A stretch of 64,000 nt of DNA from an uncultured Parabacteroides sp. (GTDB lineage Bacteria > Bacteroidota > Bacteroidia > Bacteroidales > Tannerellaceae), in contig NZ_CABUOD010000005.1 in the NCBI RefSeq assembly GCF_902493135.1, positions 62,001-126,000 on the forward strand, given 5' to 3'. Below, in pieces: positions 33,093 through 42,514 of this stretch. Made by a program: the position numbers and the translations under genes. The notes beneath the pieces were generated by a model. It had not been told where the DNA came from. It saw only the letters and a program-made list of their open reading frames with translations, and did not search any database. Numbering within the stretch: position 1 is the first letter of the stretch; the number at the start of each line of letters is the position of its first letter.

Positions 33093-33950
33093 TTAACTGT
33101 TCCGGTATTCCAGCGGACTCATGCCTACGTGGCGTTTGAAGTATTTCCCGAAGAACGACATATTGGTGAAATTCAGTGAATAGGCGATGTCATGGATGCT
33201 GAGGTTCGTTGATTTCAGTTGCGCCTTGGCATCCATGATTACCATCGAGGTAATGATGTCAATGCAGGTTTTGCCGGTCGTCTGCCTGACGATTGTGCTG
33301 AGATGTGCCTGCGTTATGCCAAGCTTTTTGGCATACCACGCAACGTTTCGTTGCGTGGTATAGTTCTGCATAACCAGTCGGTTGAAGTTTTTACTGGTCT
33401 GTTCGGATTTGGACAGATTGGAATTGTCTTTGATTTTATCTTTATATAGGGCGCTTACTCCCATGAGGATTCCAGAGAAAAGATGGTTCAAGAGATTGGC
33501 GTTGTTCAGTATGCCGTTGCAAAATTCGTATGTATTGAGGAGCAACGAGAAATAGTCTTTCAACAACCCGGCAGGTTGTTTTTCCAATTCTACGACCGGG
33601 CTGTCCTTGACTGCATAATAGATGTCCATGGCAGAATAATTGATTTTCGCTTGTTCGATGAAACAAGACGAGAACCCCATGAAATAGATTTCCAAGTCTC
33701 CTTCTGCCTTGTGTATTTGCAAGATCGTGCCCGGCGGAAGCGTGATAAAACTTCCCGGCATCACTCGGTAGCGTGCCAGATTGATGGAGGCTTCCAGATC
33801 CCCCTGCAGGCACAGGACGAAAATTCCGGCTTTCAACCGACATGGATTGTTCGCATATAAGTTGAGCAATCCAATGTCGTTTTTCGAGAGCTGCCCGATG
33901 ATCCAGTTTTCGGGAAGGTCTATTTTGGGTATGTTGTTTTCTATTTGCAT
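33093..33950 (-). CDS. AraC-family transcriptional regulator
   Basis: A 285-aa regulator. Residues ~20-150 form a cupin-like sensing region (FVLCLQGDLEASINLARYRVMPGSFITLPPG). The C-terminal ~100 residues are two helix-turn-helix motifs (VAWYAKKLGITQAHLSTIVRQTTGKT and IHDIAYSLNFTNMSFFGKYFKRHVGMSPLEYR). It is transcribed away from the first DUF4493 operon across a 247-bp gap, and so is the best candidate regulator of that operon and of the second copy with the same promoter box (inference). A -7 element lies 23 bases before its start. Confidence 0.85.
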   Translation of the reverse strand: MQIENNIPKIDLPENWIIGQLSKNDIGLLNLYANNPCRLKAGIFVLCLQGDLEASINLARYRVMPGSFITLPPGTILQIHKAEGDLEIYFMGFSSCFIEQAKINYSAMDIYYAVKDSPVVELEKQPAGLLKDYFSLLLNTYEFCNGILNNANLLNHLFSGILMGVSALYKDKIKDNSNLSKSEQTSKNFNRLVMQNYTTQRNVAWYAKKLGITQAHLSTIVRQTTGKTCIDIITSMVIMDAKAQLKSTNLSIHDIAYSLNFTNMSFFGKYFKRHVGMSPLEYRNS

Positions 33951-33973
33951 GGTATGGTTGGAAAGGTTGGAGA

Positions 33974-33981
33974 CAAAGATA
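33974..33981 (-). promoter_or_regulatory. -7 promoter element of the AraC gene
   Basis: The minus strand reads TATCTTTG, a full TAnnTTTG match 23 bases before the AraC start codon. Confidence 0.5.
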
Positions 33982-34121
33982 TTGATTTTTCTTGAATATG
34001 ATGTTTGATCAGCAAAAAAAGATTATGGTAAATATGATAAAATGGATATATTATCATGGCTAAATACTTCTATATGTGGATAGATGGAGTTCTTGATCTA
34101 AAAAATAGGACAGGTAATAAT

Positions 34122-34163
34122 ATAAATAGACCTTGTTGGATTTGAAGAATAACTGTTCCTTTG
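34122..34163 (+). promoter_or_regulatory. Promoter of operon A with conserved ATAAATAGACC box
   Basis: ATAAATAGACCTTGT (34122-34136), 19 bases, then TTCCTTTG (34156-34163). TTGT fits the -33 element and TTnnTTTG the -7 element with one mismatch. The identical 15-mer and identical 19-base spacing occur at 48331-48372 upstream of operon B. ATAAATAGAC upstream of the -33 is a plausible activator site. Confidence 0.65.
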
Positions 34164-34197
34164 CAAGGAATTTTTATCAGATAACAGTCTCTTTTCA

Positions 34198-35478
34198 ATG
34201 AAAAAGAGTACAAGTAAGTATAGGGTGAAGAAAATAACGACTTTAACAGCTTTTATGTTAACTTGTTTGTTAACATTTTTTTCTTGTGATTCCGAACGTG
34301 TCGGAACGATAGGTCCCGGAAAATTGCAGCTTTCCTTGGCGGCTGATACGGTTTCGGTCAACAAAGGTGTCAGTAATGCCACCAAATCGGTTGGCTCGAA
34401 CGAGTTCGACCGTTTCTTGATGACAGATGACTACCGCATCTGCATCTTCCAAGCTACCGACACGGTCCGTTTTTTCGACCGCTTTGACCGGATGCCTTCG
34501 GAAATCGAATTGCCGGAAGGTTATTATACTCTTGTCGCCTCCAAAGGCGATAACTTATCCGCTGCTTTCGAAAACCCTTATTTTGAAGGAAGCGCCGACT
34601 TTACGGTCAAATCCGGTATGAACACCCCTTTGGACGTCGTTTGCTCGTTGGGCAATGCGCGGGTGACGGTCGAATATACCTCCGTATTCCAAGACGCTTA
34701 CGAAGATTATGCCGTACTGCTCAGTACTCCTTTCATCTCCAACGAGTTTGAGATTGCCAAAGAGGAACCACGCCCGGCCTATCTTCAGGTTGCGAGGGAG
34801 GGAACGGATATGAATGTCTGGATCCGAGTACGAAAGATGGGAGAGGAACGGTCCAAAACTTATTTAGTCCCGAATACGATTAGGTTGGGACGTCGGCAAA
34901 ATGTCCATTTGATATTTAAGACGGATGGCGGTGCTTTCAACGGAATCGGCTTGGATGTCGTGTTGGACGATAAATTGACCGATAAGGATATCCCGATCGA
35001 TATTCCGGATTTTATGTGGGAAGAATTTACTAAGCCTGATTTACATCCCGTTAACTTTAAATCGGGTGATAAGGTTGAAGTCCCCGTCGTGGATGGAACG
35101 TCCGGCGATGGCATGTTGGTTGGTTTCAAGATGCTGGCCGGTGTCGGTTCTTTGTGCATCAAGTATTGGAGAGACGATTTGTATGAAGAAGAGGCCGAGA
35201 TCATAGACCTTGCTACAGATGAGGGTGTTGCCAAAGCAATAGCCCAAAAATTCTCTTGGCAATCCGGTGAAAAGCAGAATATCAATCTGAAAAACATAAA
35301 GAGCGGACAGGTCTTCTTATGGGATGCCCTTAATAATTTGAAGGCACCGGAGCGGGAAGAGGGAGTCTCGTTTTATTTATATCATTTTTCCATTTATGGG
35401 CATAATGCGAATGAAAAACCGAAATATACGGATACTGTGAATTTTGACGTAAAGGTATTTGTGCCTAAAGAAGATTAA
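34198..35478 (+). CDS. DUF4493 lipoprotein A1
   Basis: A 426-aa lipoprotein, the first gene of operon A. Lipobox LTFFSC (Cys30) is followed by the acidic DSER segment. Residues ~38-215 are a DUF4493 module: GKLQLSLAADTV, LPEGYYTLVASKGDNLSAAFENPYFEG, LGNARVTVEYTSVFQDAYEDYAVLL. The remainder is beta-rich and matches the middle of B1 (48471): FMWEEFTKPDLHP against FMWKPFEKPTLEA. Unlike B1 it ends at residue 426 without a C-terminal PCMD domain. DUF4493 has no known function; proteins of this type are expected on the outer membrane surface. A2 follows after 17 bases. Confidence 0.8.
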   Translation: MKKSTSKYRVKKITTLTAFMLTCLLTFFSCDSERVGTIGPGKLQLSLAADTVSVNKGVSNATKSVGSNEFDRFLMTDDYRICIFQATDTVRFFDRFDRMPSEIELPEGYYTLVASKGDNLSAAFENPYFEGSADFTVKSGMNTPLDVVCSLGNARVTVEYTSVFQDAYEDYAVLLSTPFISNEFEIAKEEPRPAYLQVAREGTDMNVWIRVRKMGEERSKTYLVPNTIRLGRRQNVHLIFKTDGGAFNGIGLDVVLDDKLTDKDIPIDIPDFMWEEFTKPDLHPVNFKSGDKVEVPVVDGTSGDGMLVGFKMLAGVGSLCIKYWRDDLYEEEAEIIDLATDEGVAKAIAQKFSWQSGEKQNINLKNIKSGQVFLWDALNNLKAPEREEGVSFYLYHFSIYGHNANEKPKYTDTVNFDVKVFVPKED

Positions 35479-35495
35479 GTAAAGTGTAATAGCAG

Positions 35496-36269
35496 ATGAA
35501 AAAGAATATAGTATCTATTTTATGGTCGTTTGTTTTGTTGTGTACGGCAAGTTGCAGCCAAAACGAGGATGATAACCCGCCTGTTTTTCCGGATAATGCG
35601 GGTGGCTTGAATGTGGCAGCCAATATGTCTACAGAACAAGTGATACCGGTTATCACGCGATCGGCCGATTTCAGCGGTTTGTCGGCGGATGATTTCTATA
35701 TAAAGATATTGAATGACAAAGGAGAGGTGGTCAAAGAGTTCGAGTCGTTGACAGCCATGCGCGACGAAGGGTTGCCGGTCATCTTGTCAACTGGCAATTA
35801 TACGGCATTTGCCTCTTCGTTCAAGCCTGATGGGGTAGAGGCTTCTGCGAATCCCTATTTTGAAGTGGAGGGCGGGAGCCATCCGTTTGTGATAGAGGAG
35901 AAGCGGACTACGCAGGTGACTTTGAAGTGTGTCTATAAAAGTTTGGGTGTAGAGTTGGTTTTGTCCGAACAGTTTCAGGAGTTGTTGGACAAAGAGTCTG
36001 AAAACTATGACTATAAGGTGAACGTGTCGAACGGTGAAGCCTCGTATGAGTTCTCGAAAGACGAAATGAATCCGGCTTATTTTTTGAAAGGTTGTGATGA
36101 ATTGGTCGTGAGAGTGACCATGAAGATGGGCGGTAGAGATTATCCGGAACGTGTCTGGCGGATCACGAACCAAGGGAATGCGCCTAAGACGGGCGAATAT
36201 TATATCATCCGCCTGGATGCGGGCGACCAGCCGGAGACGGTATCTTTAAGAAGTGCATTAATGGAATAG
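35496..36269 (+). CDS. DUF4493 lipoprotein A2
   Basis: A 257-aa lipoprotein. The signal peptide ends in LLCTASC (Cys22) followed by SQNEDDN, an acidic stretch like that of surface-exported Bacteroidetes lipoproteins. Almost all of the mature protein is one DUF4493 module: GGLNVAANMSTEQVIPVITRSA, DDFYIKILNDKGEVVKEFESL, LSTGNYTAFASSF, NPYFEVEGG and YDYKVNVSNGEASYEFSKDEM. It corresponds to B2 (51114). It is the shortest of the lipoproteins and lacks the C-terminal extensions of A3 and A4. A3 starts 4 bases after its stop. Confidence 0.75.
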   Translation: MKKNIVSILWSFVLLCTASCSQNEDDNPPVFPDNAGGLNVAANMSTEQVIPVITRSADFSGLSADDFYIKILNDKGEVVKEFESLTAMRDEGLPVILSTGNYTAFASSFKPDGVEASANPYFEVEGGSHPFVIEEKRTTQVTLKCVYKSLGVELVLSEQFQELLDKESENYDYKVNVSNGEASYEFSKDEMNPAYFLKGCDELVVRVTMKMGGRDYPERVWRITNQGNAPKTGEYYIIRLDAGDQPETVSLRSALME

Positions 36270-36273
36270 GAGA

Positions 36274-37662
36274 ATGAGTATGGTAAAACCGATTACATAT
36301 TGGGCGTTGTGTTGCCTGCTGTTCTTCGTCTCATGCGAGATGAAAAAGGATTTGTTCGGACAGGGGCAAGGAAATGAAGAAGAGGGTGTGCCGGAAAATG
36401 TCGGCCTGCTGGATCTTCACGTAGTGGCGGAACGGGAAGCAGCCGTGCCCGGGACGAAAGGGGATCCGGAGGAGGATCTTTATCTGGCTACGGACGATTT
36501 CTGTGTCTCGATACTCGACAGCGTGGGGCAGGTGGTGAAGAGCTACGATTCGTATGCGGCGTTGAAGGCGGATGGCGAATTGTTGTTGCCTGCCGGCAAA
36601 TATACGGTCCGGGCTTTTAGCGGTGACGATCCGGATGCCGGTTTCGATGCTCCTTACTATGAGGGGGATACGACTTGCGTGGTTTCTGCCAAGGAGGTGG
36701 TGAAGATCGAGACGAATTGCCGTTTGTCGAATAAAAAAGTTCAGTTTGACCTTTCCGACCGATTCTTCGACAGTTTCAGAAGTGATTATACGATTGTGGT
36801 GGACAACGGGACGGGGGTGCTGACGATCTCGTCGGACGAGTTGCGTTCCGCCTATTTCCGGAATACCGGGACGTTGCGCTTTACGATCTATACGACAACC
36901 TATAAAGGGGAATCCTATACCTATTCGTGCGACTTGTCGAAAGACGAACAGATCAAGGAGCATAATAATTTGTATATCAAACTGGATGCCATCGATGCCC
37001 GGCCGGATGAACCGGGCGAACCGTCGGATCCCGGCAATCCTGACAACCCGGGACCGGGCGAACCTTCGGAACCGGACGAACCGGAAGGACCGACAGATCC
37101 TGAAAAACCGGAATATCCTTCTTCCGCTCCGACCATCAAGGTGGATGTGTCGCTGGTTGAAAAGAACTATATAATAGAAGTGCCTTCCGATTTCGTGGAA
37201 GTGGATAAGCCGGATAAACCGAGTACGCCGGGGGGAAATGAGCCGGGAGAAGGGGAAACTCCAGCTAAAACTGAACCTGAAATAACAGGTGAGATTGATG
37301 GAAAACTCTTTGATGTTGGTTCGCCTCAGACGATCACAGGAAACACAAAGAATATTATAGTTTATTTGTATTTACCTACAGGATTGGATGCTTTAACTGT
37401 AGATGTTGTTATTGGTGATTTGATAGAACTGAAATCTATGAATTTGTTAGATCCATCAGCTTTAGCTTCTATAAATCAGCTTTTGTTTGATATAGATCCT
37501 GATTTGAAACTGGAAGTTCCAAATAGAGGAGAAAAAGGAAAATTGAAGTTTGATATTTCTTCATTTAAGAAATTGTTAGAGAGCAATAATTCTTTTAATA
37601 TAACGATAAAAGATAAAAACGGAAAAGAATGTAATGAAAAAATTATCTTGAACAAAAAATAG
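36274..37662 (+). CDS. DUF4493 lipoprotein A3 with acidic proline linker
   Basis: A 462-aa lipoprotein: lipobox FFVSC (Cys21) then EMKKDLFG, nearly the same start as B3 (EMKDDLFG). Residues ~43-240 form a DUF4493 module (VGLLDLHVVAEREA, LPAGKYTVRAFSG, APYYEGDTT, CRLSNKKVQFDLSDRF). A Pro/Asp/Glu/Gly-rich linker follows (~242-290), then IKVDVSLVEKNYIIEVPSDF, a second acidic linker, and a beta-rich C-terminal domain (~335-460) ending INITIKDKNGKE-like as in B3. Base composition drops sharply from about 37260 on, suggesting the C-terminal domain was exchanged. The stop overlaps the region before the A4 start. Confidence 0.75.
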   Translation: MSMVKPITYWALCCLLFFVSCEMKKDLFGQGQGNEEEGVPENVGLLDLHVVAEREAAVPGTKGDPEEDLYLATDDFCVSILDSVGQVVKSYDSYAALKADGELLLPAGKYTVRAFSGDDPDAGFDAPYYEGDTTCVVSAKEVVKIETNCRLSNKKVQFDLSDRFFDSFRSDYTIVVDNGTGVLTISSDELRSAYFRNTGTLRFTIYTTTYKGESYTYSCDLSKDEQIKEHNNLYIKLDAIDARPDEPGEPSDPGNPDNPGPGEPSEPDEPEGPTDPEKPEYPSSAPTIKVDVSLVEKNYIIEVPSDFVEVDKPDKPSTPGGNEPGEGETPAKTEPEITGEIDGKLFDVGSPQTITGNTKNIIVYLYLPTGLDALTVDVVIGDLIELKSMNLLDPSALASINQLLFDIDPDLKLEVPNRGEKGKLKFDISSFKKLLESNNSFNITIKDKNGKECNEKIILNKK

Positions 37663-37670
37663 TGATAGAA

Positions 37671-39953
37671 ATGAAGTCATTAGTTGATGCTATAAAATAT
37701 ATTGCAATTTGCCTGTTGGTTGGATTGTTAGGATCTTGTGCTGAGGATAAGAATAGTTTGTGCTCGACCGGTATCCTTTATCTGAATGTAGAAGAAGATG
37801 CAACCTTGCATACCAAGGCGCAAACGGGAGTTACTTTCGAGTCGCTTCGGGTAGATGTGTTGGATATGAATCGGGATACGGTCAATACATATAAAGATTA
37901 TCTTTCGGATGTAAAAGACCAGCGAATGACGCTTCCCGTGGGAAAATATATAGTTGCTGTCAGTTCGAATCATACCGGTGAGGCGGGCTGGGAAACTCCT
38001 TTGTATCGAGGAGAAGAAGAGGTTGAAGTCAAACAAGGGGAGATCACCAGTGCGCAAGTGGTTTGTAAGATAACCAATACGAAAGTGTCGGTATTGTATT
38101 CCGAGAATATGAAAAACTATTTTTCTCATTACGGTACTACTGTAAGCAACTCTTCCGGTTCTTTGACATTTACTCGTGATGAATATCGTTCCGGCTATTT
38201 TACGCCGGAAGAATTGACAATGTCGTTAAAGTTAGTAAATCGGGATGGTAATGAGTTTGTAATTAGAAAGATATATCCGGATATTAATCCTCAATATCAT
38301 TATATATTTAACATTGCTATAGCTAATCCGGGGGGAGGAGATCAGGAAGCCGGTGCTGATTTTGATGTAACGATTGATGAGGAACATGACGAAATAACGT
38401 ATGATATTTTTGTACGAAAAGAGGATTTGTTTCGTGTGGGAATTACCTCTTTTTCTTTGAGTGATAATTTTACAAATGGAGTATTCTCTTTTCGGGAAAA
38501 TGCAGAAACAATGCCGCAAATAGGGCTTACTTATAAAGTCGGTACGAAAACCCAGTTTCAAAAAGTGTTGGTTGAAACGACTTCGCCAGTATTTGTAGAA
38601 GCCGGTTTGAGCAAGTTTGATTTGACGGATCCGCAAAGTGCAACTTCTGCACAGGCATTAGGACTTGGTAATCCTCCGACACCGGACTTAGGAGAAAGTG
38701 CCGATTTCGTAGATTGTACCTGGGATTTATCCGGATTGTTATCTTATTTAAAGGCTGTAAACGATAAACCGACAGAGCATCTATTTAAGGTCCTTTTCGT
38801 AGATGATCGTAATCAGGAAAAAGAAACATCGTTTACGATTAAAATCATGCCGGATGTAGCGGCTGCTGTTGAGGATCCTATTTGTTGGACGACTTTTGCC
38901 GTGTTGCGGGGGATTACTGTTGATAAGACTGCTTATTTCCAATTGACATCATCTGATGGTTTAAATATTGATATTAAAGATGTAGAACGCACGGATGAAG
39001 GGAATGTATCGGCGTTGGTTACAGGGTTGAAGCCGGATGTTTCTTATTCGTATAAATTGGCTTCAGAACAGGATCCGGCAATGGTATGTGGAGCTGTGGA
39101 GTTCAAGGTTGAGGCGGCTTCGGTGGTTCCGAATTTGGGTTTTGAGGAGTGGGGTACAAGAGTAGGAAAAGTTGATGCACCAGGTTCCTATGGAGGAAAT
39201 AAAACTTATATTTCACCGAATGATGATTCTAAAAATATTTATTGGGAATCTGGTAATTTAGGAGCAACAGCAGGGAAAACAGTTCTTACAAATGAAACGG
39301 AAGAAGTAGCTTCCATTAATTCGTCGAAAAAAGCAGCTTACTTAGTCTCTACTTGGGCTGGGGTGAATTTAACAGTAACTAAAATAGGCGCTTTCTCAGC
39401 TGGTAGTATATTTTCAGGAATTGTAGAGTATGCCGGACAAGATGGTGCAGAGCTTTTGTATGGACAATCTTACAAGGGTTTTCCTGTTTCGCTGAACGGT
39501 TGGTATAAGTATAAACCAGGTACAATTAATTGGAAAAATAATGCAGAAACAACATCTTCAGAATTAGATAAAGGTATAATTTGCATAGCTTTATCTACTC
39601 AGAAGATAAGTGTGAAATCTTTGACTAAAGAGGCTGATAGTGAAAAGAATAAGTTTAGGAAAAACTCAGAAGGTATTTTTGCCTATGGTGAAATGGAGAT
39701 AACGGAAAATGTAGATACATATACGGAATTTTCTATACCATTGACATATTATAAAGGGAAGATGCCTTCTCCCGAAACCCCTATATACATTATCATCATG
39801 GCTTCTTCAAGTAAAGATGGCGATGTGTTTACCGGTTCGACGAGCAGTGTCATGTATGTTGACGAATTTAGTTTGTCTTACGATTATAATCAAGAATGTT
39901 TGAAAGAAACGGAATACAAAGATATTCCCGTAAATCCAGTTAATAACGAATAA
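37671..39953 (+). CDS. DUF4493 + PCMD-like lipoprotein A4
   Basis: A 760-aa lipoprotein: lipobox LLGSC (Cys23) then AEDKN. Residues ~30-250 are a DUF4493 module (TGILYLNVEEDATLHTKAQ, LPVGKYIVAVSSN, CKITNTKVSVLYSENMKNYFSHYGTTVSN). A beta-sandwich middle follows, with a fibronectin-like LVTGLKPDVSYSYKL near 445. The C-terminal ~280 residues are PCMD-like: VVPNLGFEEWG, YWESGNLGA, FSAGSIFSG, PVSLNGWYKYKPG and IIIMASSSKDGDVFTGSTSS. It is the counterpart of B4. The ATG at 37671 is preferred over the GTG at 37662, which overlaps the A3 stop. A5 follows immediately. Confidence 0.75.
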   Translation: MKSLVDAIKYIAICLLVGLLGSCAEDKNSLCSTGILYLNVEEDATLHTKAQTGVTFESLRVDVLDMNRDTVNTYKDYLSDVKDQRMTLPVGKYIVAVSSNHTGEAGWETPLYRGEEEVEVKQGEITSAQVVCKITNTKVSVLYSENMKNYFSHYGTTVSNSSGSLTFTRDEYRSGYFTPEELTMSLKLVNRDGNEFVIRKIYPDINPQYHYIFNIAIANPGGGDQEAGADFDVTIDEEHDEITYDIFVRKEDLFRVGITSFSLSDNFTNGVFSFRENAETMPQIGLTYKVGTKTQFQKVLVETTSPVFVEAGLSKFDLTDPQSATSAQALGLGNPPTPDLGESADFVDCTWDLSGLLSYLKAVNDKPTEHLFKVLFVDDRNQEKETSFTIKIMPDVAAAVEDPICWTTFAVLRGITVDKTAYFQLTSSDGLNIDIKDVERTDEGNVSALVTGLKPDVSYSYKLASEQDPAMVCGAVEFKVEAASVVPNLGFEEWGTRVGKVDAPGSYGGNKTYISPNDDSKNIYWESGNLGATAGKTVLTNETEEVASINSSKKAAYLVSTWAGVNLTVTKIGAFSAGSIFSGIVEYAGQDGAELLYGQSYKGFPVSLNGWYKYKPGTINWKNNAETTSSELDKGIICIALSTQKISVKSLTKEADSEKNKFRKNSEGIFAYGEMEITENVDTYTEFSIPLTYYKGKMPSPETPIYIIIMASSSKDGDVFTGSTSSVMYVDEFSLSYDYNQECLKETEYKDIPVNPVNNE

Positions 39954-40694
39954 ATGAAAAAACATCTTTTTTTCCTGTTCCTATCCGTCCTTTGTTTTTC
40001 TTTGTCCGTCCAGGCAAAGGAAAACAAGTACGACCGTGGGATTGTCATGAAGACCTTTATCCCGAAAGGGCAGTGGATGGTAGGGACAACGTTCTCATAC
40101 TCCGAGCATGTGGACGAAAACTTCGAGTTTCTTTCCGTGCTAAAAGATATAACGAGCGATGGATATACATTCAAGGTGACGCCATTGGTCAGCTATTTCA
40201 TACGCGACAATATCAGTTTGGGGGCACGTTTTGCTTACGGGCGTACCGTGACGAACCTGAATAACCTGTCTTTGGAGTTGGGCGATGATTTGAGCTTTGA
40301 CGTCAGCGACTACGAAAGTACTTCCAATACGTTTACGACTGCGGTCTTTTTGCGTACTTATCTGAATTTGGGCGATAGCAAACGGTTCGGGTTGTTCAAC
40401 GAAGCAAGGGTTTCGTATGGCTATTCCGAAAGTAACGGAAGTTCCGGAACGGGAGTCGACCTCTCCGGCTTATACCAGCTGAAACATAACCTGAATATCG
40501 GTGTCGCACCCGGTATCACGGTATTCGTCAATGATTTTGCAGCCGTGGAAGCCTCCATCAATGTGGCAGGGCTTAATTTTAACTGGTACGATCAGACGCG
40601 TGACCAAGTATATAAAGGCAAACGTACTTCCAGTTCGGCGAATTTCAAGATCAACCTGCTGTCGGTAGATCTCGGCATAGTCTTTTATCTGTAA
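39954..40694 (+). CDS. Outer membrane beta-barrel protein A5
   Basis: A 246-aa protein with a signal peptide (MKKHLFFLFLSVLCFSLSVQA) and no lipobox. The mature part alternates short hydrophobic and polar residues as in an 8-10 strand barrel (FIPKGQWMVGTTFSYSEH, TPLVSYFIRDNISLGARFAYG, FLRTYLNLGDSKRFGLFNEA) and ends in GIVFYL. It is highly similar to B5 along its whole length, much more so than the lipoproteins are to each other. It may anchor or export the lipoproteins of the operon (inference). Its ATG directly follows the A4 stop codon. Confidence 0.75.
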   Translation: MKKHLFFLFLSVLCFSLSVQAKENKYDRGIVMKTFIPKGQWMVGTTFSYSEHVDENFEFLSVLKDITSDGYTFKVTPLVSYFIRDNISLGARFAYGRTVTNLNNLSLELGDDLSFDVSDYESTSNTFTTAVFLRTYLNLGDSKRFGLFNEARVSYGYSESNGSSGTGVDLSGLYQLKHNLNIGVAPGITVFVNDFAAVEASINVAGLNFNWYDQTRDQVYKGKRTSSSANFKINLLSVDLGIVFYL

Positions 40695-40701
40695 CTGATT
40701 T

Positions 40702-42357
40702 ATGAAGAAAGGAAAGAATTTCATACTACTATCGGTTGTTCTTGTTCTTTTGGCAGGATGCGTGAAGAACGATTTGCCTTATCCGACGATCGTGGGGGAA
40801 ATCAATGAGTTTGCCTTGCAGGGGCAGACTCAGATGAAGATAGATAAAGGGGCGGCTACGATTGCCGTCAAGGTAGCGGATAGTCTGGACCTGGCCAATC
40901 TTAAAATCGAGAAAATGATTGTGACAGACGGTATGACGATTATCCCCGACGAAGAGGCGTGTCTCGACTTTGCGCATTTCCCGGATACCGGTTTTGTTCA
41001 TGTGGACAGCTTGCCGCCTACTGCCGATACGCGGATGAACTTTAAGAAGCCTGTCTCGTTTACCCTTCGTCTTTATCAGGATTATCCGTGGAAAGTGACG
41101 GTAGAGCATGATATCCGACAACAGGTAATGGTGAAAAACCAGTTGGGCAGTGCGTTGATCGATAAGAATACGCACAATGTAATTGTATATGTAGACTCGC
41201 TTCTGCAACCTTCTTTGCGCAATATTGAGATTGAAACGTTGAGTTTGGGCGGTTCGACGGCAACGGTCATGCCCGACCCGCAATCGGTGACCGACTTCAC
41301 ACGTCCCCGTACCTTCCTCTTTACCGCTTTCGGCGAGACGGAAGAGTGGACGGTCAGTGTGGCTTATCCGCCTGCGGGAATGTCTTTTACGACTGTTTCC
41401 GCTTTTGCCAAACGTGCTTGTGTATCGGGTGTGACCCGTACGGGTATGGTTTCCGCCCGCTATCGGGTCAAGCCGGAAACGGAGACGAAAGCTGATGTGG
41501 ACAGTGAGTGGCAGAACGTATTGTCGAGCGAGATAGATATCGACGAGGCTGGCAACTTTACGTTGGTGTTCACCCATCTGCAGCCGGGCAAAGTCTATGA
41601 ATACGAATTGACCGTCGACGGCGTCAAAGAAGAGGTGAAGACATTCGAGACGGAGCCTGTCGAGTTGATCCCGAACCTTTCGTTGGATGATTGGTATAAA
41701 GACGGGAAAAGCTGGTATGCCAATCTGGATCTGGAGCCGGACAACTATTTCTGGGATTCCGGTAACAAAGGTTCCAATGCAGTAGGCGAGGCGAATCCGA
41801 CTTCGCCGGAAACGAGCGATGTGGTCCGTGGCAAGGCGGCACGTCTGGAAAGTAAGACGGTAGCAGGCGTTTTCGCTGCCGGTAGCCTTTATACGGGGAC
41901 TTTCGGCAAGGTCGAGGGATTGAGCGGTGCATCTTTGAACTTCGGCCGTCCTTATACGGGCCGTCCGTCGGCATTGAGAGGATATTATAAGTATAACTCC
42001 GGTGTGATCGACAAGGCGAAAGCACCTTATCAGGATTTGGCGGGTCGGCGTGATTCCTGCCATATCTATATGGCGTTGTTTTCTGGCTGGACGGCTCCTT
42101 TCCCGGTCAATACCAATACGGGAACGTTTGTCGACCTGACCTGGAACAATGAAAACCTTGTCGCTTTCGGGCAACTCATACAGGGCGAAACGGTAAAGGA
42201 TTATACCCAGTTCCGTATCGACTTGGAATATCGCGACCTGACAACAAAACCGACATATATCCTGATCGTAGCCTCCGCCAGCAAGTATGGCGATTACTTC
42301 ACGGGAAGCACGAGCAGCGTGTTGCTGTTGGATGAGTTGGAGTTGGTGTTTGAGTAA
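40702..42357 (+). CDS. PCMD-domain lipoprotein A6
   Basis: A 551-aa lipoprotein: lipobox VLLAGC (Cys20) then VKNDLPYP, conserved in B6 (IENDIPYP). Residues ~30-300 hold repeated beta-sandwich modules (LPYPTIVGEINEFALQGQ ... YPWKVTVEHDI ... VSVAYPPAG). Residues ~310-551 are a PCMD (putative carbohydrate metabolism) domain: LIPNLSLDDWYKDGKSWYANL, YFWDSGNKGS, GRPSALRGYYKYNSG and the closing ASASKYGDYFTGSTSS ... LDELELVFE. It is the last gene of operon A. No enzymatic function is established for PCMD; the name reflects a guess from context. Confidence 0.75.
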   Translation: MKKGKNFILLSVVLVLLAGCVKNDLPYPTIVGEINEFALQGQTQMKIDKGAATIAVKVADSLDLANLKIEKMIVTDGMTIIPDEEACLDFAHFPDTGFVHVDSLPPTADTRMNFKKPVSFTLRLYQDYPWKVTVEHDIRQQVMVKNQLGSALIDKNTHNVIVYVDSLLQPSLRNIEIETLSLGGSTATVMPDPQSVTDFTRPRTFLFTAFGETEEWTVSVAYPPAGMSFTTVSAFAKRACVSGVTRTGMVSARYRVKPETETKADVDSEWQNVLSSEIDIDEAGNFTLVFTHLQPGKVYEYELTVDGVKEEVKTFETEPVELIPNLSLDDWYKDGKSWYANLDLEPDNYFWDSGNKGSNAVGEANPTSPETSDVVRGKAARLESKTVAGVFAAGSLYTGTFGKVEGLSGASLNFGRPYTGRPSALRGYYKYNSGVIDKAKAPYQDLAGRRDSCHIYMALFSGWTAPFPVNTNTGTFVDLTWNNENLVAFGQLIQGETVKDYTQFRIDLEYRDLTTKPTYILIVASASKYGDYFTGSTSSVLLLDELELVFE

Positions 42358-42477
42358 TTGGCAATTGGCAATGGTTAATTGACGATTAGGTGAGTTCTTT
42401 GAAATGATTGGATTTGGAATATAGGCAGATTCTGAAATAAAAATGGCTTAGTATGTTTCCTTAATAGGAACTTTTGT

Positions 42478-42485
42478 TATCTTTG
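42478..42485 (+). promoter_or_regulatory. -7 promoter element of the HigA-like gene
   Basis: TATCTTTG, a full TAnnTTTG match, 29 bases before the start at 42515. Confidence 0.5.
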
Positions 42486-42514
42486 TCGCATAAACTTGAG
42501 ACTATGGTAATGAT

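Noticed and set aside
34198..42357. Fimbrial (Mfa/Fim) operon
   Set aside because: The lipoproteins at first recall fimbrillins, but their motifs fit DUF4493 and PCMD, and a barrel with no fimbrial anchor/usher pattern follows; a distant structural relation is not excluded.
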